DNA of 64,000 nt from Parapedobacter tibetensis (GCF_024704835.1 NZ_JAMXBE010000001.1:558001-622000), one strand, 5' to 3'; numbered from the stretch's first letter, positions 35,704 through 46,490 are shown. Made by a program: numbers and translations. Notes: a model not told the origin generated them from the letters alone.

Positions 35704-37104
35704 TTATTCAACAAGAAAGGGGATGACGGCGCTCGCAACCTTGTTATGGTCGTCCTTTACATAAACGTATAGCCGATAGGTCCCTGCGGACGGAGCGGTG
35801 AATGTAACCGTATGCGCTCCGTTCGAATTGATCAGGCCGGGAATGCCGAGATGCGGCCCGCCATCCGGTGCCACCGCGCCTTCCGGCGAAATCAGCCATT
35901 CGTATTCCAGTGGGTCACCATCAGGGTCGCTGGCCAGTACAGTAGCATGATTGGTACTGTCGGCGATTACTTTGATGTTCTCCTCGGCACGTTTCCCGTT
36001 CAAAAGCACTTTTTCCCTCGAAGTAATCATGGGGGCGCGATTAGCAGGATATTGGCCGGTCCAGCAAAATTGCATGGCGTCCGCCGCACCAAAAGCGCGA
36101 CCCTCGCTGTTATGCAATCCGAACCACGTCGCTACTGCTCCGTGGGTTTGATACCCCCACATAAACACGAAAGAACCGATGCAGCCGTTGTTTATATTGC
36201 TTAAAATGTGGTCTTGGAAACAGTTTCGGTAGATCTGTTCCTTCTCGGTACTCGTTTGTTCTACCAATGCCCCCCACTCCAATATTCGCTCCGGTTCGGG
36301 GTTCATCTGCCAGGTGCCACGAGGTCCAAACTCGGTAATCATATAAGGCTTTTCCCAACCGGCCGATTGTATATTACTGAGTACGTTTGGCAGGGATGGC
36401 GCATACATATTGATGGAAAGAATATCCAATTCCGGTGCACGTTCAATGATGGCCCGGATTTTATTAGGATCAGAATTGCTCAGCGCCGCGGTCGTCGGAT
36501 GATCTGGATCTTCTTCATGGATCATCGCACAGATGTCATTGACCGCGTCCCAAAGCTTGAGATTCGTATAAGATGCTTCGGCTTCATTGCCCACAAACCA
36601 TACCAGCAGCGCGGGGTGATCCTTGTATTGACGGACAACTTCGGTAAATTCCTCCAACTGTTGTTGTACCAATTCCTCGTTGTCGTAGTCAAAACCATCG
36701 GCCTCACGACGTACGTATAGCCCAAAACCGACCGCTATGCCGTTCGCGTGGGCAGCATCAAGCACCCGCTGAGTATGCTCGTTTACGCCGTACGTGCGTA
36801 TCGTATTCCCCCCGTAATCGGCTAACATGCCATAATAATAGTCCGGACGATCGTCTACGTACGTTGACGCGCCGGGAGCAGCACCGCGTATATAAAACAT
36901 TTCCCCTTCGCGGTAAAGCCGCCACCGGCCGTTTACGTTCACTACCTGCACCTTTTCGGGCCCCAATTCAGGTTTGTTCGGTGTTGGATCTTCGTTTATT
37001 GACGCGTTTTTACTACACCCGAATAGCATGCTGATACACGCCGCGATGGAAACAGCACGGCACGTGTTCGACACAATCATATAGGATATCGTTTTGATGT
37101 TCAT
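35704..37104 (-). CDS. Clan GH-A (GH2 TIM-barrel-like) glycoside hydrolase lipoprotein, copy 1
   Basis: About 466 residues from the ATG at 37104. Lipobox MLFGC (C30). The barrel begins near YIRGAAPG and carries the clan GH-A pair: acid/base E174 in WFVGNEAEAS and nucleophile E258 in YMITEFGPRGTWQM. The C-terminal 90 residues form a PKD/Ig-like domain (ASDPDGDPLEYEWLISPEG, YRLYVYVKDDHNKVASAVIPF). Probably cell-surface exo- or endo-glycosidase or transglycosidase; specificity unknown. Tandem paralogue of the next gene, which ends 8 bases upstream of this start. Confidence 0.82.
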   Translation of the reverse strand: MNIKTISYMIVSNTCRAVSIAACISMLFGCSKNASINEDPTPNKPELGPEKVQVVNVNGRWRLYREGEMFYIRGAAPGASTYVDDRPDYYYGMLADYGGNTIRTYGVNEHTQRVLDAAHANGIAVGFGLYVRREADGFDYDNEELVQQQLEEFTEVVRQYKDHPALLVWFVGNEAEASYTNLKLWDAVNDICAMIHEEDPDHPTTAALSNSDPNKIRAIIERAPELDILSINMYAPSLPNVLSNIQSAGWEKPYMITEFGPRGTWQMNPEPERILEWGALVEQTSTEKEQIYRNCFQDHILSNINNGCIGSFVFMWGYQTHGAVATWFGLHNSEGRAFGAADAMQFCWTGQYPANRAPMITSREKVLLNGKRAEENIKVIADSTNHATVLASDPDGDPLEYEWLISPEGAVAPDGGPHLGIPGLINSNGAHTVTFTAPSAGTYRLYVYVKDDHNKVASAVIPFLVE

Positions 37105-37111
37105 TTTTCCA

Positions 37112-38488
37112 CTAATTTTCTTCCACTCGAAATGGTATAACCGCACTGGCCAATTTATTGTGATTGTCTTTTACATACGCGTAAAGCCTGTAATTCCCGG
37201 TAGCCCAAGCCCTAAACCACGCTTGGTTTCCGGATATCGTAAGGACCCATCCGGGCAAGCCGGGATGAGGGCCGCCATCCGGACCGGGAACTCCTTCGGG
37301 GACAAGCACCCAATCGTACGTCAGGGGGTCTCCATCCGGGTCTGTTGCCACCACCTTGGCCCGGTATAGGTTTCCTTTTGTCAGGTATATAGCATCTTCA
37401 GCGTGCTGTCCTTCCAAGGTCATATCGTTTCGTGATGCGATTACCGGCGCACGGTTGGCAGGATACCAGTCCGACCAGACCCTTTTCATGATGTCAGCCG
37501 CGCCGAAAGACCTTCCTTCGGTGTTATGAAACCCAAACCAAGTACGTACGGCCCCGTGTGTCTGGTATCCCCAAGCAAAAGCGAACGAACCGAGGCAGCC
37601 ATTGTCAAAGTTTGCTTTTATGTGCTGGTTGTAACTGCTTCGGTAAATTTCGGCCTTTTCGGTACTGGTTTGTTCTACCAATGCCCCCCAAGGTAAAATC
37701 CGGTTCGGTTCCGGGTTCATTTGCCAGGTGCCGCGTGGGCCGAATTCGGTAATCATGTAGGGTTTTGTCCAGCCAGCGTTCTGCAGATTGCCCAGCACCG
37801 CGGGTAAATTGGGCGCATAGGAATTGATGGAGATAAAATCCAGGTCAGGCGCCCTGCTGATGATTTCCGTTATTTTTGCAGGTGCAGAATTGACAAGCAT
37901 TGTCGTCGTCGGATGGTTGCCGTCTTCTTCATGGATCATTTCCGAGATGCCGTTTATGGCATTCCATAGCTTTAGGTTTGCATACGACGCATCCGCCTCG
38001 TTGCCTATGCCCCATGTCAGCAAGGCTGGGTGGTCTTTATACGTAAGCACTTGTTGCCTCAGGTTTTCCAATTGTTGTTGCACCGCTGTCGCGTTGTCAT
38101 AATCAAAACCGTCGGTCTCCCTGCCTACCCAAAGGCCCAGGCACACGCTGATACCGTTGGCGTACGCGGCATCCAATACATCTTGCGTGTATTCATTGAC
38201 ACTGTACGTCCTCACCGTGTTTCCACTGAAAGATTCCAACTCCGATAAATAGTAACTCGCGTTGGGATAGGTGGATTTGCTGGCCGCGACCCCTTTTACG
38301 ATATAGTTTTGTCCGTTGCGTTTTAACCTCCATACACTGTTCTCTTTCACAACGGTCACGATAGCCGGCCCTTCCTCTGTGGTTGCTGTCTCGGTTAGCT
38401 TATCGGTAAGTTTCAACGCTGGGTCGATGGCGCTTCGTTCACAGGAAATCGTCAAAATTGACAGTGCAAAAATGAATAATCTCTTCAT
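37112..38488 (-). CDS. Clan GH-A (GH2 TIM-barrel-like) glycoside hydrolase lipoprotein, copy 2
   Basis: 458 residues, collinear with the downstream copy and strongly similar in the barrel. Lipobox LTISC (C16). Acid/base E164 in WGIGNEADAS and nucleophile E248 in YMITEFGPRG; the C-terminal PKD-like domain ends YRLYAYVKDNHNKLASAVIPF. Retention of both catalytic residues in both copies argues for two active enzymes with different or complementary specificity. Confidence 0.82.
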   Translation of the reverse strand: MKRLFIFALSILTISCERSAIDPALKLTDKLTETATTEEGPAIVTVVKENSVWRLKRNGQNYIVKGVAASKSTYPNASYYLSELESFSGNTVRTYSVNEYTQDVLDAAYANGISVCLGLWVGRETDGFDYDNATAVQQQLENLRQQVLTYKDHPALLTWGIGNEADASYANLKLWNAINGISEMIHEEDGNHPTTTMLVNSAPAKITEIISRAPDLDFISINSYAPNLPAVLGNLQNAGWTKPYMITEFGPRGTWQMNPEPNRILPWGALVEQTSTEKAEIYRSSYNQHIKANFDNGCLGSFAFAWGYQTHGAVRTWFGFHNTEGRSFGAADIMKRVWSDWYPANRAPVIASRNDMTLEGQHAEDAIYLTKGNLYRAKVVATDPDGDPLTYDWVLVPEGVPGPDGGPHPGLPGWVLTISGNQAWFRAWATGNYRLYAYVKDNHNKLASAVIPFRVEEN

Positions 38489-38523
38489 AATATGATTAGT
38501 TTTGTAATTGGTTATAAGGGTAT

Positions 38524-40188
38524 TTACTTCACGTCAGGCACTGTTATGATTTGTCCATCCTGGAGCAATTTGGCCCTTAACTTTCCATAATCGAGCTCTT
38601 GTACGGTACATTGCTCATCCAATGATAGTGCAGCGGCCGTTCCGGCAGATTGACCAAGCACCATGTATACCGGTTCCATACGGATGGAGCTAAATGCGAT
38701 ATGCGAAGCCGACAAACATATCGGCACCAACAAATTCTCGCACTCCTCTGCCTTCGGGGTGATGGATTGATAGCTAATTTGGTAAGGGCCGGTACGCAAA
38801 CCACGCCCATACACTGAGCCTTCATTCCTAAGTTTACCTTCAGCATCGACAACACGCGATACGATATGGCAGTCGAGCATGTACGTACCCACCGCTACTG
38901 GATCAGAGGCCGCTACCCGATTCGCAAGTAAGCAGTTGTGCTCCGTCATGATATACTCGCCGATCATCCTTCTCGACTCACGCACATAGAGTTGATAAGG
39001 GAAATGATCATTGTCTGCAAATTCATCCTTTGGCAATCCCCACGCTGCCATTTCCGTCCGGATATGCTCAGGAACCCGTTCGTCATTTCCCAAAAACCAC
39101 AGCATACCCAATGCATAGTCCCTGTGTCGTTGTGCAATTTCCTCCCGCGTAGCATAATCGCCTTCCGGATAGTCAAAACTAGCTCCGAAAAAATCCAAAT
39201 GATTCGTATCGGTTTTTTTATTGGGCATCGGAGTAAGCGTGATGATCTGTTGCAGTTGTTTATCTGGATTAAGCTCCAAAAACCGCGCAAGAACTTCGTG
39301 CCACAATGGGTTGTAGCCTGCTGGCTTTTCAATCGGCACTCGATTTTCGGGGTCATTGGTCAACGTCATCCGGTAGCAGAATGCTTGCGTCCGTTTGTCA
39401 GCTTCACCTTCGCTTCCCCACAACTGTGCATCGACGAATGGTAACAAACCTGAACTAGAATCTCCCTTGATGATGTATGGATCTACCGATTGTTCGCCAT
39501 TACCGATGACCTCGTTGAGTACAATCCCATTGTGGAATTCCCCGTACGTGCTATTGGCTTCCCTTCCGATGACATACGATATATTTGCCAGCTTCATCAA
39601 GTCTCCTTCGTAGCTGGCATCGATAAACCGCTTGGCAGCATACGAACTACCTTGCTCCGTCCGAATGCGAGCAATCTGTTGTCCCTCTTTTTCCACCCCT
39701 TTTTCCAAATCCAGTCGCTCATTATACACCACAGTGACACCAGCTTTCTCAAGCATCTCCTTCATGATTTCTTCAGCCACATGGGATTCATAAACCCACT
39801 GCATGCTGAGTGAGTCATTCTTGCCTGTAAAAGTCCTTTTGAGACTTGACACGAAAAACGACTCTCGGTCTTGGTTTCTCCATGCCTCTGGCCGTTCGTA
39901 ATACGCATATATATGCTGATAAAATTCACGGGCAATTCCTCCGATCAATGTATTCCTGTTTATATCTGTGGCTGTCAATCCCGAAGTAGCAACACCACCC
40001 ACATGGTCTGTATCCGATATTAGGAGTACCGACTTGTCCATCCGTGCCGCTTGGATCGCCGCCATAACACCCGATGCAGTTGCCCCGTACACACAGATAT
40101 CATATGATGTTTTCCCAACTTCACACCCAGTTAGCCAAGAAAAGCAGGTGATCAACAGTACTAAAAAGTAATTGGCATATTTCTTCAT
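38524..40188 (-). CDS. FAD-dependent oxidoreductase lipoprotein (FAD_oxidored type)
   Basis: 554 residues with lipobox WLTGC, followed by the FAD motif YDICVYGATASGVMAAIQAARM and GGVATSGLTATDINRNTLIGGIAREFY. Later blocks are FIDASYEGDLMKLANISY, RESRRMIGEYIMTEHNC and a C-terminal HIAFSSIRMEPVYMVLGQSAGTAAAL, all typical of the family annotated FAD-dependent oxidoreductase in Bacteroidota PULs. A redox step on a sugar is plausible but unproven. It lies between the susD gene and the glycosidases. Confidence 0.85.
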   Translation of the reverse strand: MKKYANYFLVLLITCFSWLTGCEVGKTSYDICVYGATASGVMAAIQAARMDKSVLLISDTDHVGGVATSGLTATDINRNTLIGGIAREFYQHIYAYYERPEAWRNQDRESFFVSSLKRTFTGKNDSLSMQWVYESHVAEEIMKEMLEKAGVTVVYNERLDLEKGVEKEGQQIARIRTEQGSSYAAKRFIDASYEGDLMKLANISYVIGREANSTYGEFHNGIVLNEVIGNGEQSVDPYIIKGDSSSGLLPFVDAQLWGSEGEADKRTQAFCYRMTLTNDPENRVPIEKPAGYNPLWHEVLARFLELNPDKQLQQIITLTPMPNKKTDTNHLDFFGASFDYPEGDYATREEIAQRHRDYALGMLWFLGNDERVPEHIRTEMAAWGLPKDEFADNDHFPYQLYVRESRRMIGEYIMTEHNCLLANRVAASDPVAVGTYMLDCHIVSRVVDAEGKLRNEGSVYGRGLRTGPYQISYQSITPKAEECENLLVPICLSASHIAFSSIRMEPVYMVLGQSAGTAAALSLDEQCTVQELDYGKLRAKLLQDGQIITVPDVK

Positions 40189-40240
40189 GTCTCTTCTTTA
40201 TTTATGTAGCCATTTATTGTTTTATAGTTGTTCGTTTTCC

Positions 40241-41707
40241 CTAGTACCCTGTATTTTGCGTGAGCAACGGGTTAATGATTAATTCATCCTGTGGTATGGG
40301 AAGCAACACATGGTGATCTTCCACCAAGACGGTGGGGTCTTGTACATTCATCATCTCCTTCAGTTTGCCCATGCGCAGCAGGTCGTAGCGACGCTGCCCT
40401 TCAAACGCAAACTCAAGCCTGCGTTCCAGCAGTATACTGTCACGAAACTGTGTTTGCGTCAAACCGGTCGTGAGGTCGTGAGGTGACGGCACGGTCGGCG
40501 GCACACCAAAAGCCCGTCTCCGTACTTGGTTAAAGGCATCATATGCAGCTGCATTGCCAGGACTCATTTCATGCAGTGCTTCAGCGTACATGAGCAGGAT
40601 ATCTGCATATCGGGCAATGAAATAATTATTGCCTCCGTCGTTTACATCAAACGCATCCGGATCCTGGTATTTATTCACATAAAAGGGATCGCGGATTGAC
40701 GCCGGTGCCGTCGGCACATACAGTACATTGACGTCCCGACGTTGGTCGCCCGGTGAATACGCTTCGTAGTGGCTGCGGGTAACGGGGTTATCTCCGTAGC
40801 CGCCGAACCCTCCCGGCGGCACCGGCATGACCAGTGCGGATGGTTTGAAAAATCCGGCATAGGAAGACCCATTGGAGTTACCGGCCGTGCCCATACTCAT
40901 ATATTGAATTTCAAATATGGATTCGGTTTTGTTCTTGTTGGAAATTTCAAAGACTTCACCATAGGTCGGCCAAAGCGAATACAGTCCACTTTCCATGAGC
41001 CCACGGGCTTCATCTGCCGCCTCTTGAAATTGTTTATTGTATAAATATGCCTTCACAAGCATCGCTCGTGCAGCCCCCTTTGTTGCCCGTCCGATATCAC
41101 GGGATTCATAGATTTCCGGAAGGTTGTCTTTAGCAAACTGGAAATCCGTGATAACCTGTTCGAAGGCCGCGTCCGCAGACGATCTGGCAATTTCTAATCC
41201 ATCCAACGTCTCGGTGGCTGTTAAGACTAAGGGGACACCCCCGTATAACCGGACAAGGTTGAAGTACATCAGCCCCCGGATAAAATGGGCTTCTCCAAGA
41301 AACTGCTTTTTCTTTTCTTCATTGATGTCCATCCCGGGTACGTATTTTAAGGCGATATTGGTTCGGTTGATATTCCGGTAGTGCACCTCCCAGTATCGGT
41401 AAATAACTTCCGAAGCGGCGGTGAACGTAAATTTGTCCATGGACAGTTTATCCGCGTTTCCGGTATTGCGGCCAAAGCCCCACTCAGCATCATCTGTGCC
41501 TTGCGATTGGACAGTCTCATTAAACTGGTTGTAGATATCGTGGGATCCCAACGAAGAATACATAGCATTTACTGCCGCCTCCGCATCGCGTTCATTCCTA
41601 AAAAGATTTTCGGTCGTATTGATCCCGTCCGGGATTTGTTCCAGCTTAGCACAGGATACGGCTAAGACCATTGCTGGTATAACAATTATTAAGCTTTTCA
41701 AGTTCAT
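40241..41707 (-). CDS. RagB/SusD family outer-membrane glycan-binding lipoprotein
   Basis: SusD-like lid protein that with SusC forms a nutrient importer. About 488 residues; lipobox LAVSC; NGTTENLFRNERDAEAAVNAMY-type first helix; the TPR-like segment QFLGEAHFIRGLMYFNLVRLYGGVPLVL; and the C-terminal LLERRLEFAFEGQRRYDLLRMGKLKEM with LLPIPQDELIINPLLTQNTGY. ATG at 41707 is used; a GTG lies three codons upstream. It starts 20 bases after the SusC gene stop. Confidence 0.96.
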   Translation of the reverse strand: MNLKSLIIVIPAMVLAVSCAKLEQIPDGINTTENLFRNERDAEAAVNAMYSSLGSHDIYNQFNETVQSQGTDDAEWGFGRNTGNADKLSMDKFTFTAASEVIYRYWEVHYRNINRTNIALKYVPGMDINEEKKKQFLGEAHFIRGLMYFNLVRLYGGVPLVLTATETLDGLEIARSSADAAFEQVITDFQFAKDNLPEIYESRDIGRATKGAARAMLVKAYLYNKQFQEAADEARGLMESGLYSLWPTYGEVFEISNKNKTESIFEIQYMSMGTAGNSNGSSYAGFFKPSALVMPVPPGGFGGYGDNPVTRSHYEAYSPGDQRRDVNVLYVPTAPASIRDPFYVNKYQDPDAFDVNDGGNNYFIARYADILLMYAEALHEMSPGNAAAYDAFNQVRRRAFGVPPTVPSPHDLTTGLTQTQFRDSILLERRLEFAFEGQRRYDLLRMGKLKEMMNVQDPTVLVEDHHVLLPIPQDELIINPLLTQNTGY

Positions 41708-41727
41708 CGCTATCACATACTAATGGG

Positions 41728-44700
41728 TTAAAAACTAGCATTTAGGCCGAAGGTAATGGTCCGTACGGTCGGATAAGCTCCGGAATCATACCCTTGTCTC
41801 ACGTTATTGCTGGCATAGCGGTTTGTTTCCGGATCCATACCTGTATAATTGGTAAACGTAAGCAGGTTCTGCGTGTTGACATATACCCTCAGTATCCTAA
41901 TTGTCTTTCCAAATCCAGTGTGGTGTAGTGGGATTGCATATGCCAATTGCACGTTTTTCAACCGAAGATAGGATCCATCTTCAACATACCGATCGTGGGC
42001 ATCATCTGTTGCCCTAGTAGAGGAGGCCCTGGGTATAATCGTATTCCGGTTATCGGGAGTCCAGCGGTCTAGTACCGTGCTGCGCTGGTTAACGATCCCC
42101 CTCAGGTTCTCCAGCGATACCAAGTTCTGGTTATACAGTTGGTTGCCGTACACAAATTGAAGGAAAAAGGAAAAGTCTATTCCCTTATACGAAAAACTGT
42201 TGTTAAACCCTCCATAAAAACTAGGTTGCGCATTGCCCATAACCTGCCGATCCAACGCATTCATGACACCGTTTCCGTCCACATCCACAAACCGGATATC
42301 GCCGGGCCTCGCCGAAGGCTGTGCACCATCAGCGACCTCTTCAATGGTTTGGAAAACCCCTCGGGTTCTGTAGCCGAGAAAGTTGCCTAGTGGTTCGTCA
42401 ACCCTTAGCACCGTAGTAGAAACCCCTGCAGGAATAATCTCCTCTTCCAATCCTAAGTCAAGCACTTTGTTGCGGTTGAACGAAATATTAAAACCCGTAT
42501 TCCAAGAAAATGCCTTGTTGATCGGCACGGCATTTAGGGAAAACTCAAGACCTTTGTTTTCCAGCGACCCGATATTTTTCACTCCGCTGGTGAATCCCGA
42601 TGTTGCCGGTACGGTCACATCCAATAACAAATCGTATGTTTTTTTATAATAGACATCGGCAGCGAGGGTTAGCCGGTTGTCAAAAAAACCCATCTCCAAT
42701 CCCACATCGGTTTGTGCCGTGGATTCCCAGCGTAAATTTTGATTCGAGATTTGATCGGGCGTGATGCCCTGCGCGATCTGATCATTAAATACATAGTTGG
42801 CCCCACCCCAAAGGTCGAGTGCCGGATAGTTTCCGATGCCATCTTGATTACCGGTAATACCATGACTGACGCGCAGTTTAAGATCGCTGAACACATCCAG
42901 GTTGCGGATAAATTGCTCCTCAATGGCCCGCCAGGCAAACGCTGCGGAGGGGAAGAAGCCCCATCGGTTGTTCTTACCAAAGCGGGACGAACCGTCGTAT
43001 CGTCCTGTAAGTGTCAGCAAATACCGGCTATCGAATCCATAGTTGACCCGGGCGATCCAGCTGAGGATTGTCCAGCCTGCGGTACCTGAGCTGGGTAGCG
43101 TGGCCTGATCCGGATTACCAAGCCCGAGGTTGTTGCTTCCAGTGTTGTCATTGAGAAAGCCCGTTGCTGAAGCCCCCAACTGCTCATAGCGAGACGATTG
43201 TTGCGTATATCCGGCCAACGCTTCTAGGCGATGTGCTCCGGCTGTATAGGTATAATTCAGGGTATTCTCGTTTAACCAGATGATGTTTTGGTTAGTAGAA
43301 ACCGATGCATTTCCGCCAACCAATGCACCATCATATACCGTTTGTGGCAGATATGAATCCTGCTTCATAAACGACGCATCCAAACCCCACATCGTCCGGA
43401 ACGTAAGCCCTTCGGCAAGATCGATACTTCCATAAATGTTACCCAGTGCTCGCATTACCTTGTTCAGGTTCTTGTAGTCATTAAGCAACGCCACGGGATT
43501 GTTGAAGGGCAGGCCCTGATTATTAAATTGCGTATAGGTTCCGTCCGGTTGCCGTATCGGCAGGTTGGGAGCCGTGGTAAGCATGGAGAATAACGAGCCG
43601 CTGCTCACGCGGGTTGTATTCACCCTGCTGAACGTAAGGCTATTGCCCAGGGTAATCCGCTTATTCACCTTGCGATCAAAATTGAAGCGAAGCGAGTAGC
43701 GCTCCATGTCGGACGATTTAATGATTCCCTGTTGGTCAAAATAGCTTAATGTCAGCAGAAACCGGTTGGTGTCATTCCCTCCGGACGCCGACAGCTGGTA
43801 GTTCTGAAGGGGTGCGCTGGAGCGAAATAGCACTCCCTGCCAATCGGTGGTTACGGGATTTAATGCTGGATCAAACAGCAGTGCCCCCCCCTCGGCAACG
43901 CTGGCTTCGTTTGCCAGTGTTTCAAATTGTTTGGCATCCAGCAGGTCATAACGGCGAAGCTCCTTTTGGAATCCGGAGTTAATGTCCAAATCAATGCGCA
44001 CATCACCGGCACGCCCCCGTTTCGTGGTGATAAGCACGACACCGTTCCCTCCGCGCGAGCCGTAGATTGCGGTAGCCGAGGCATCTTTCAATACCTCCAT
44101 AGACTCGATATCTGCTGGGCTTATCGTATTCAGCGGATTTAATGACGTTGCATCGTTAGGGCTCACATACACGGGCACCCCGTCGATAACATATAGCGGC
44201 TCGTTACTGCCAGTGATCGAATTTCCGCCTCTTATCCGGATGGTGCTTCCTGCCCCGGGTTGTCCCGAATTCTGGATCAGAAACACCCCGGAAACCCTAC
44301 CCTGCAAGGCTTGATCCATCGATCTAAGCGGAACACCTTCCAAATCACTCACCTTAACGGAAGATATGGCCCCCGTGATGTCCGACCGTTTCTGCGTACC
44401 GTATCCCACCACCACCACTTCATCCAAGTCGCTCATCGCTGCATTCATCGAGATATCGATTGTCAATAGGTTTTCAATTGTCCGTTCAACGGCCTCGAAA
44501 CCCACAGTGGTAAACACCAGCGTATTCCCATTCGCTGGAATGGTTACTTGATATCTGCCAGCTTCATTGGTAATGACAGCTACCGAGGTACCCTTGACGG
44601 CTACCGTTACACCGGTCAACGGCTGACCAGATTCATCGGTTACCTTACCAGTCACGGTTCGTTGCTGCACAAATTCTGTTATCTCCTGACGTTTACTATG

Positions 44701-45072
44701 CGTCATAGCCAACCTACGAATCAGCACTGTCTTTTCCTTAATTTGATAGGTCAACGCCTCTCGACTCAACACCGTTTCAAGAAAATCTGCCAGTGGCATG
44801 CGCTCGGCTACGATTGTGACCAGCTTAGCCGACTTGACAAAACGATCGCTATAAATCACCTGATAACCGGTCTGTTTTTCGATGGTTTCAAATATCTTAG
44901 TAATCGGTTGCTTGTCTGCATAGAGGGTAATCGTCTGCGACAGGGTTGTCGCACTTAGATGCATGCACCCAACAACGAGCAATAGCATGGTTATTCTCAT
45001 AATACGGAATAATTGGGCTAATTCATCGGGCAGTTTTCTCCTGCCCAATGGGGGAATTACATAATTTATCAT
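41728..45072 (-). CDS. SusC/RagA TonB-linked outer-membrane transporter with N-terminal STN domain
   Basis: 1114 residues. Order: signal segment RITMLLLVVGCMHLSATTLSQ, STN signalling domain (about 48-118, ITLYADKQPITKIFETIEKQTG), carboxypeptidase D-like beta-sandwich (about 137-210, TGKVTDESGQPLTGVTVAVKGT), the EVVVVGYGTQKRSDITGA TonB-box/plug entrance, the plug (ALQGRVSGV, GSTIRIRGGNSI, PLYVIDGVPV), and a beta barrel ending FGLNASF. The STN domain normally talks to a FecR-type anti-sigma factor, which is encoded just upstream. Confidence 0.97.
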   Translation of the reverse strand: MINYVIPPLGRRKLPDELAQLFRIMRITMLLLVVGCMHLSATTLSQTITLYADKQPITKIFETIEKQTGYQVIYSDRFVKSAKLVTIVAERMPLADFLETVLSREALTYQIKEKTVLIRRLAMTHSKRQEITEFVQQRTVTGKVTDESGQPLTGVTVAVKGTSVAVITNEAGRYQVTIPANGNTLVFTTVGFEAVERTIENLLTIDISMNAAMSDLDEVVVVGYGTQKRSDITGAISSVKVSDLEGVPLRSMDQALQGRVSGVFLIQNSGQPGAGSTIRIRGGNSITGSNEPLYVIDGVPVYVSPNDATSLNPLNTISPADIESMEVLKDASATAIYGSRGGNGVVLITTKRGRAGDVRIDLDINSGFQKELRRYDLLDAKQFETLANEASVAEGGALLFDPALNPVTTDWQGVLFRSSAPLQNYQLSASGGNDTNRFLLTLSYFDQQGIIKSSDMERYSLRFNFDRKVNKRITLGNSLTFSRVNTTRVSSGSLFSMLTTAPNLPIRQPDGTYTQFNNQGLPFNNPVALLNDYKNLNKVMRALGNIYGSIDLAEGLTFRTMWGLDASFMKQDSYLPQTVYDGALVGGNASVSTNQNIIWLNENTLNYTYTAGAHRLEALAGYTQQSSRYEQLGASATGFLNDNTGSNNLGLGNPDQATLPSSGTAGWTILSWIARVNYGFDSRYLLTLTGRYDGSSRFGKNNRWGFFPSAAFAWRAIEEQFIRNLDVFSDLKLRVSHGITGNQDGIGNYPALDLWGGANYVFNDQIAQGITPDQISNQNLRWESTAQTDVGLEMGFFDNRLTLAADVYYKKTYDLLLDVTVPATSGFTSGVKNIGSLENKGLEFSLNAVPINKAFSWNTGFNISFNRNKVLDLGLEEEIIPAGVSTTVLRVDEPLGNFLGYRTRGVFQTIEEVADGAQPSARPGDIRFVDVDGNGVMNALDRQVMGNAQPSFYGGFNNSFSYKGIDFSFFLQFVYGNQLYNQNLVSLENLRGIVNQRSTVLDRWTPDNRNTIIPRASSTRATDDAHDRYVEDGSYLRLKNVQLAYAIPLHHTGFGKTIRILRVYVNTQNLLTFTNYTGMDPETNRYASNNVRQGYDSGAYPTVRTITFGLNASF

Positions 45073-45250
45073 TACGTTTGTACAGTTTGGATATTGGATA
45101 ATCCGGTTTCTAATACTTGGTTTTATTAGGGCAATATCTGGACGCCTCAGGGAGGTGGTGATGACACTTCCCTGTTTTTTGTGTCCCGCTGGTTAGTATT
45201 TTATCCTCATGTTTCCATCATATTTTAATTGGGTTTACGAAATTGGTTAA

Positions 45251-46420
45251 CTATTCAATGATCAGCTTGTTTCCCTCAATATAGAAGCTGATTTCTGATG
45301 CTTTCAATAAATCCAGTACGGTCAATAAACTGACATTACGCCGCATCCGCCCGCTGAATGTCTCCTGCGGTATCCGGCTCTTGTAAATCACGTCTACATC
45401 GTACCACCGCTCGATCTGGTACATCATATCCGCCAACGGAGTGTGCTTGAAATGGAACATGCCCGATTTCCAAGCAACATATGGATCAATGTCCACATCG
45501 TCAACGCTGATGTTTCCGTTCTCGAGCTTGCTCTGCTGGCTGGGTTTTATGGTAGTTGGTGGTCGATGTCCAGTGGTCAGCACCACTTGCACGCTCCCTT
45601 CCACTAACGTGGTTTTCGTTTCGTTTTCATCAGGATAGGCGGAGATGTTGAACTCGGTTCCCAATACCTTTACTTCCTGTCCATCACTCTTTACCCTAAA
45701 TGGCCGCCTTTCATCTTTCATGACCGAGAAGTAGCCTTCTCCATCCAATTCCACTACGCGTTCATTTCCTGTGAATCGGCTGGGATATTTCAGCGTAGAA
45801 GCGGCATTGAGCCAGACTTTCGTTCCGTCGGATAAGGTGATTTGGTAGGTGCCACCTTTCGGCGTTGTTAACGTCAGGCGGCTGAAGTCAGCCATGGGAA
45901 GTTGGTTTTCATCTTGGCCTGTCTTCGGTCTCCGACCTCCGGTCTCCGGGCTAAGCACAGCGCTTCCATCCCCATACGTAATCCCATCTCCAACCACAAT
46001 TCCGCTTTGCCCCTCACTCAAATCAATCGTCCGGCCATCGGCCAACGTAAGGGTGGCTTTATTTCCTCCAGATGCGATATCCGCCGCTTGCGCCAGCCCT
46101 TGTTCTTTATTCGCTCCCCTGTCCAAGAAAAAGATCCCGACGGCCAGTGCAAAAATCACGGCCGCAGCATAGGGCAGCCAATTCATCCTTCGGGTGTTGA
46201 TCTTGCGTTGAGGCTTCGCATCGATGGCCTCCAGGACGTGGATTAGCATACGTTCCTTCAATTGCCCGGCATCGCGGGCAAAGGCAGCATCCACTTCAAA
46301 CGTTTCCTTGACCATCTGCTCATCCACCCATGCATTAAATCGCTCCTGTTCGGATGCGGTAATGCTTCCGTCGATTAGTTTTGCAGCTAACGCTTCAATT
46401 TCTTTATGTGATAAAGCCAT
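45251..46420 (-). CDS. FecR family anti-sigma factor
   Basis: 389 residues. The cytosolic N-terminal region (about 1-80) binds the sigma factor; a transmembrane helix follows (about 81-99, LPYAAAVIFALAVGIFFL); the periplasmic FecR domain has LTTPKGGTYQITLSDGTKVWLNA and GEGYFSV; the C-terminal DUF4974 domain (VSLLTVLDLLKASEISFYIEGNKLIIE) is STN-like. Expected to release the ECF sigma factor when the SusC STN domain signals glycan uptake. Confidence 0.95.
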   Translation of the reverse strand: MALSHKEIEALAAKLIDGSITASEQERFNAWVDEQMVKETFEVDAAFARDAGQLKERMLIHVLEAIDAKPQRKINTRRMNWLPYAAAVIFALAVGIFFLDRGANKEQGLAQAADIASGGNKATLTLADGRTIDLSEGQSGIVVGDGITYGDGSAVLSPETGGRRPKTGQDENQLPMADFSRLTLTTPKGGTYQITLSDGTKVWLNAASTLKYPSRFTGNERVVELDGEGYFSVMKDERRPFRVKSDGQEVKVLGTEFNISAYPDENETKTTLVEGSVQVVLTTGHRPPTTIKPSQQSKLENGNISVDDVDIDPYVAWKSGMFHFKHTPLADMMYQIERWYDVDVIYKSRIPQETFSGRMRRNVSLLTVLDLLKASEISFYIEGNKLIIE

Positions 46421-46490
46421 CTATAACCGGTTCATTGGTTATATAGTCTACCATTTTTTAAGGACGGGTGTATCGGGAAGGAAAAAAAAC

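Noticed and set aside
36208-36720. 170-codon plus-strand frame
   Set aside because: Antisense to the first GH-A gene; no protein features.
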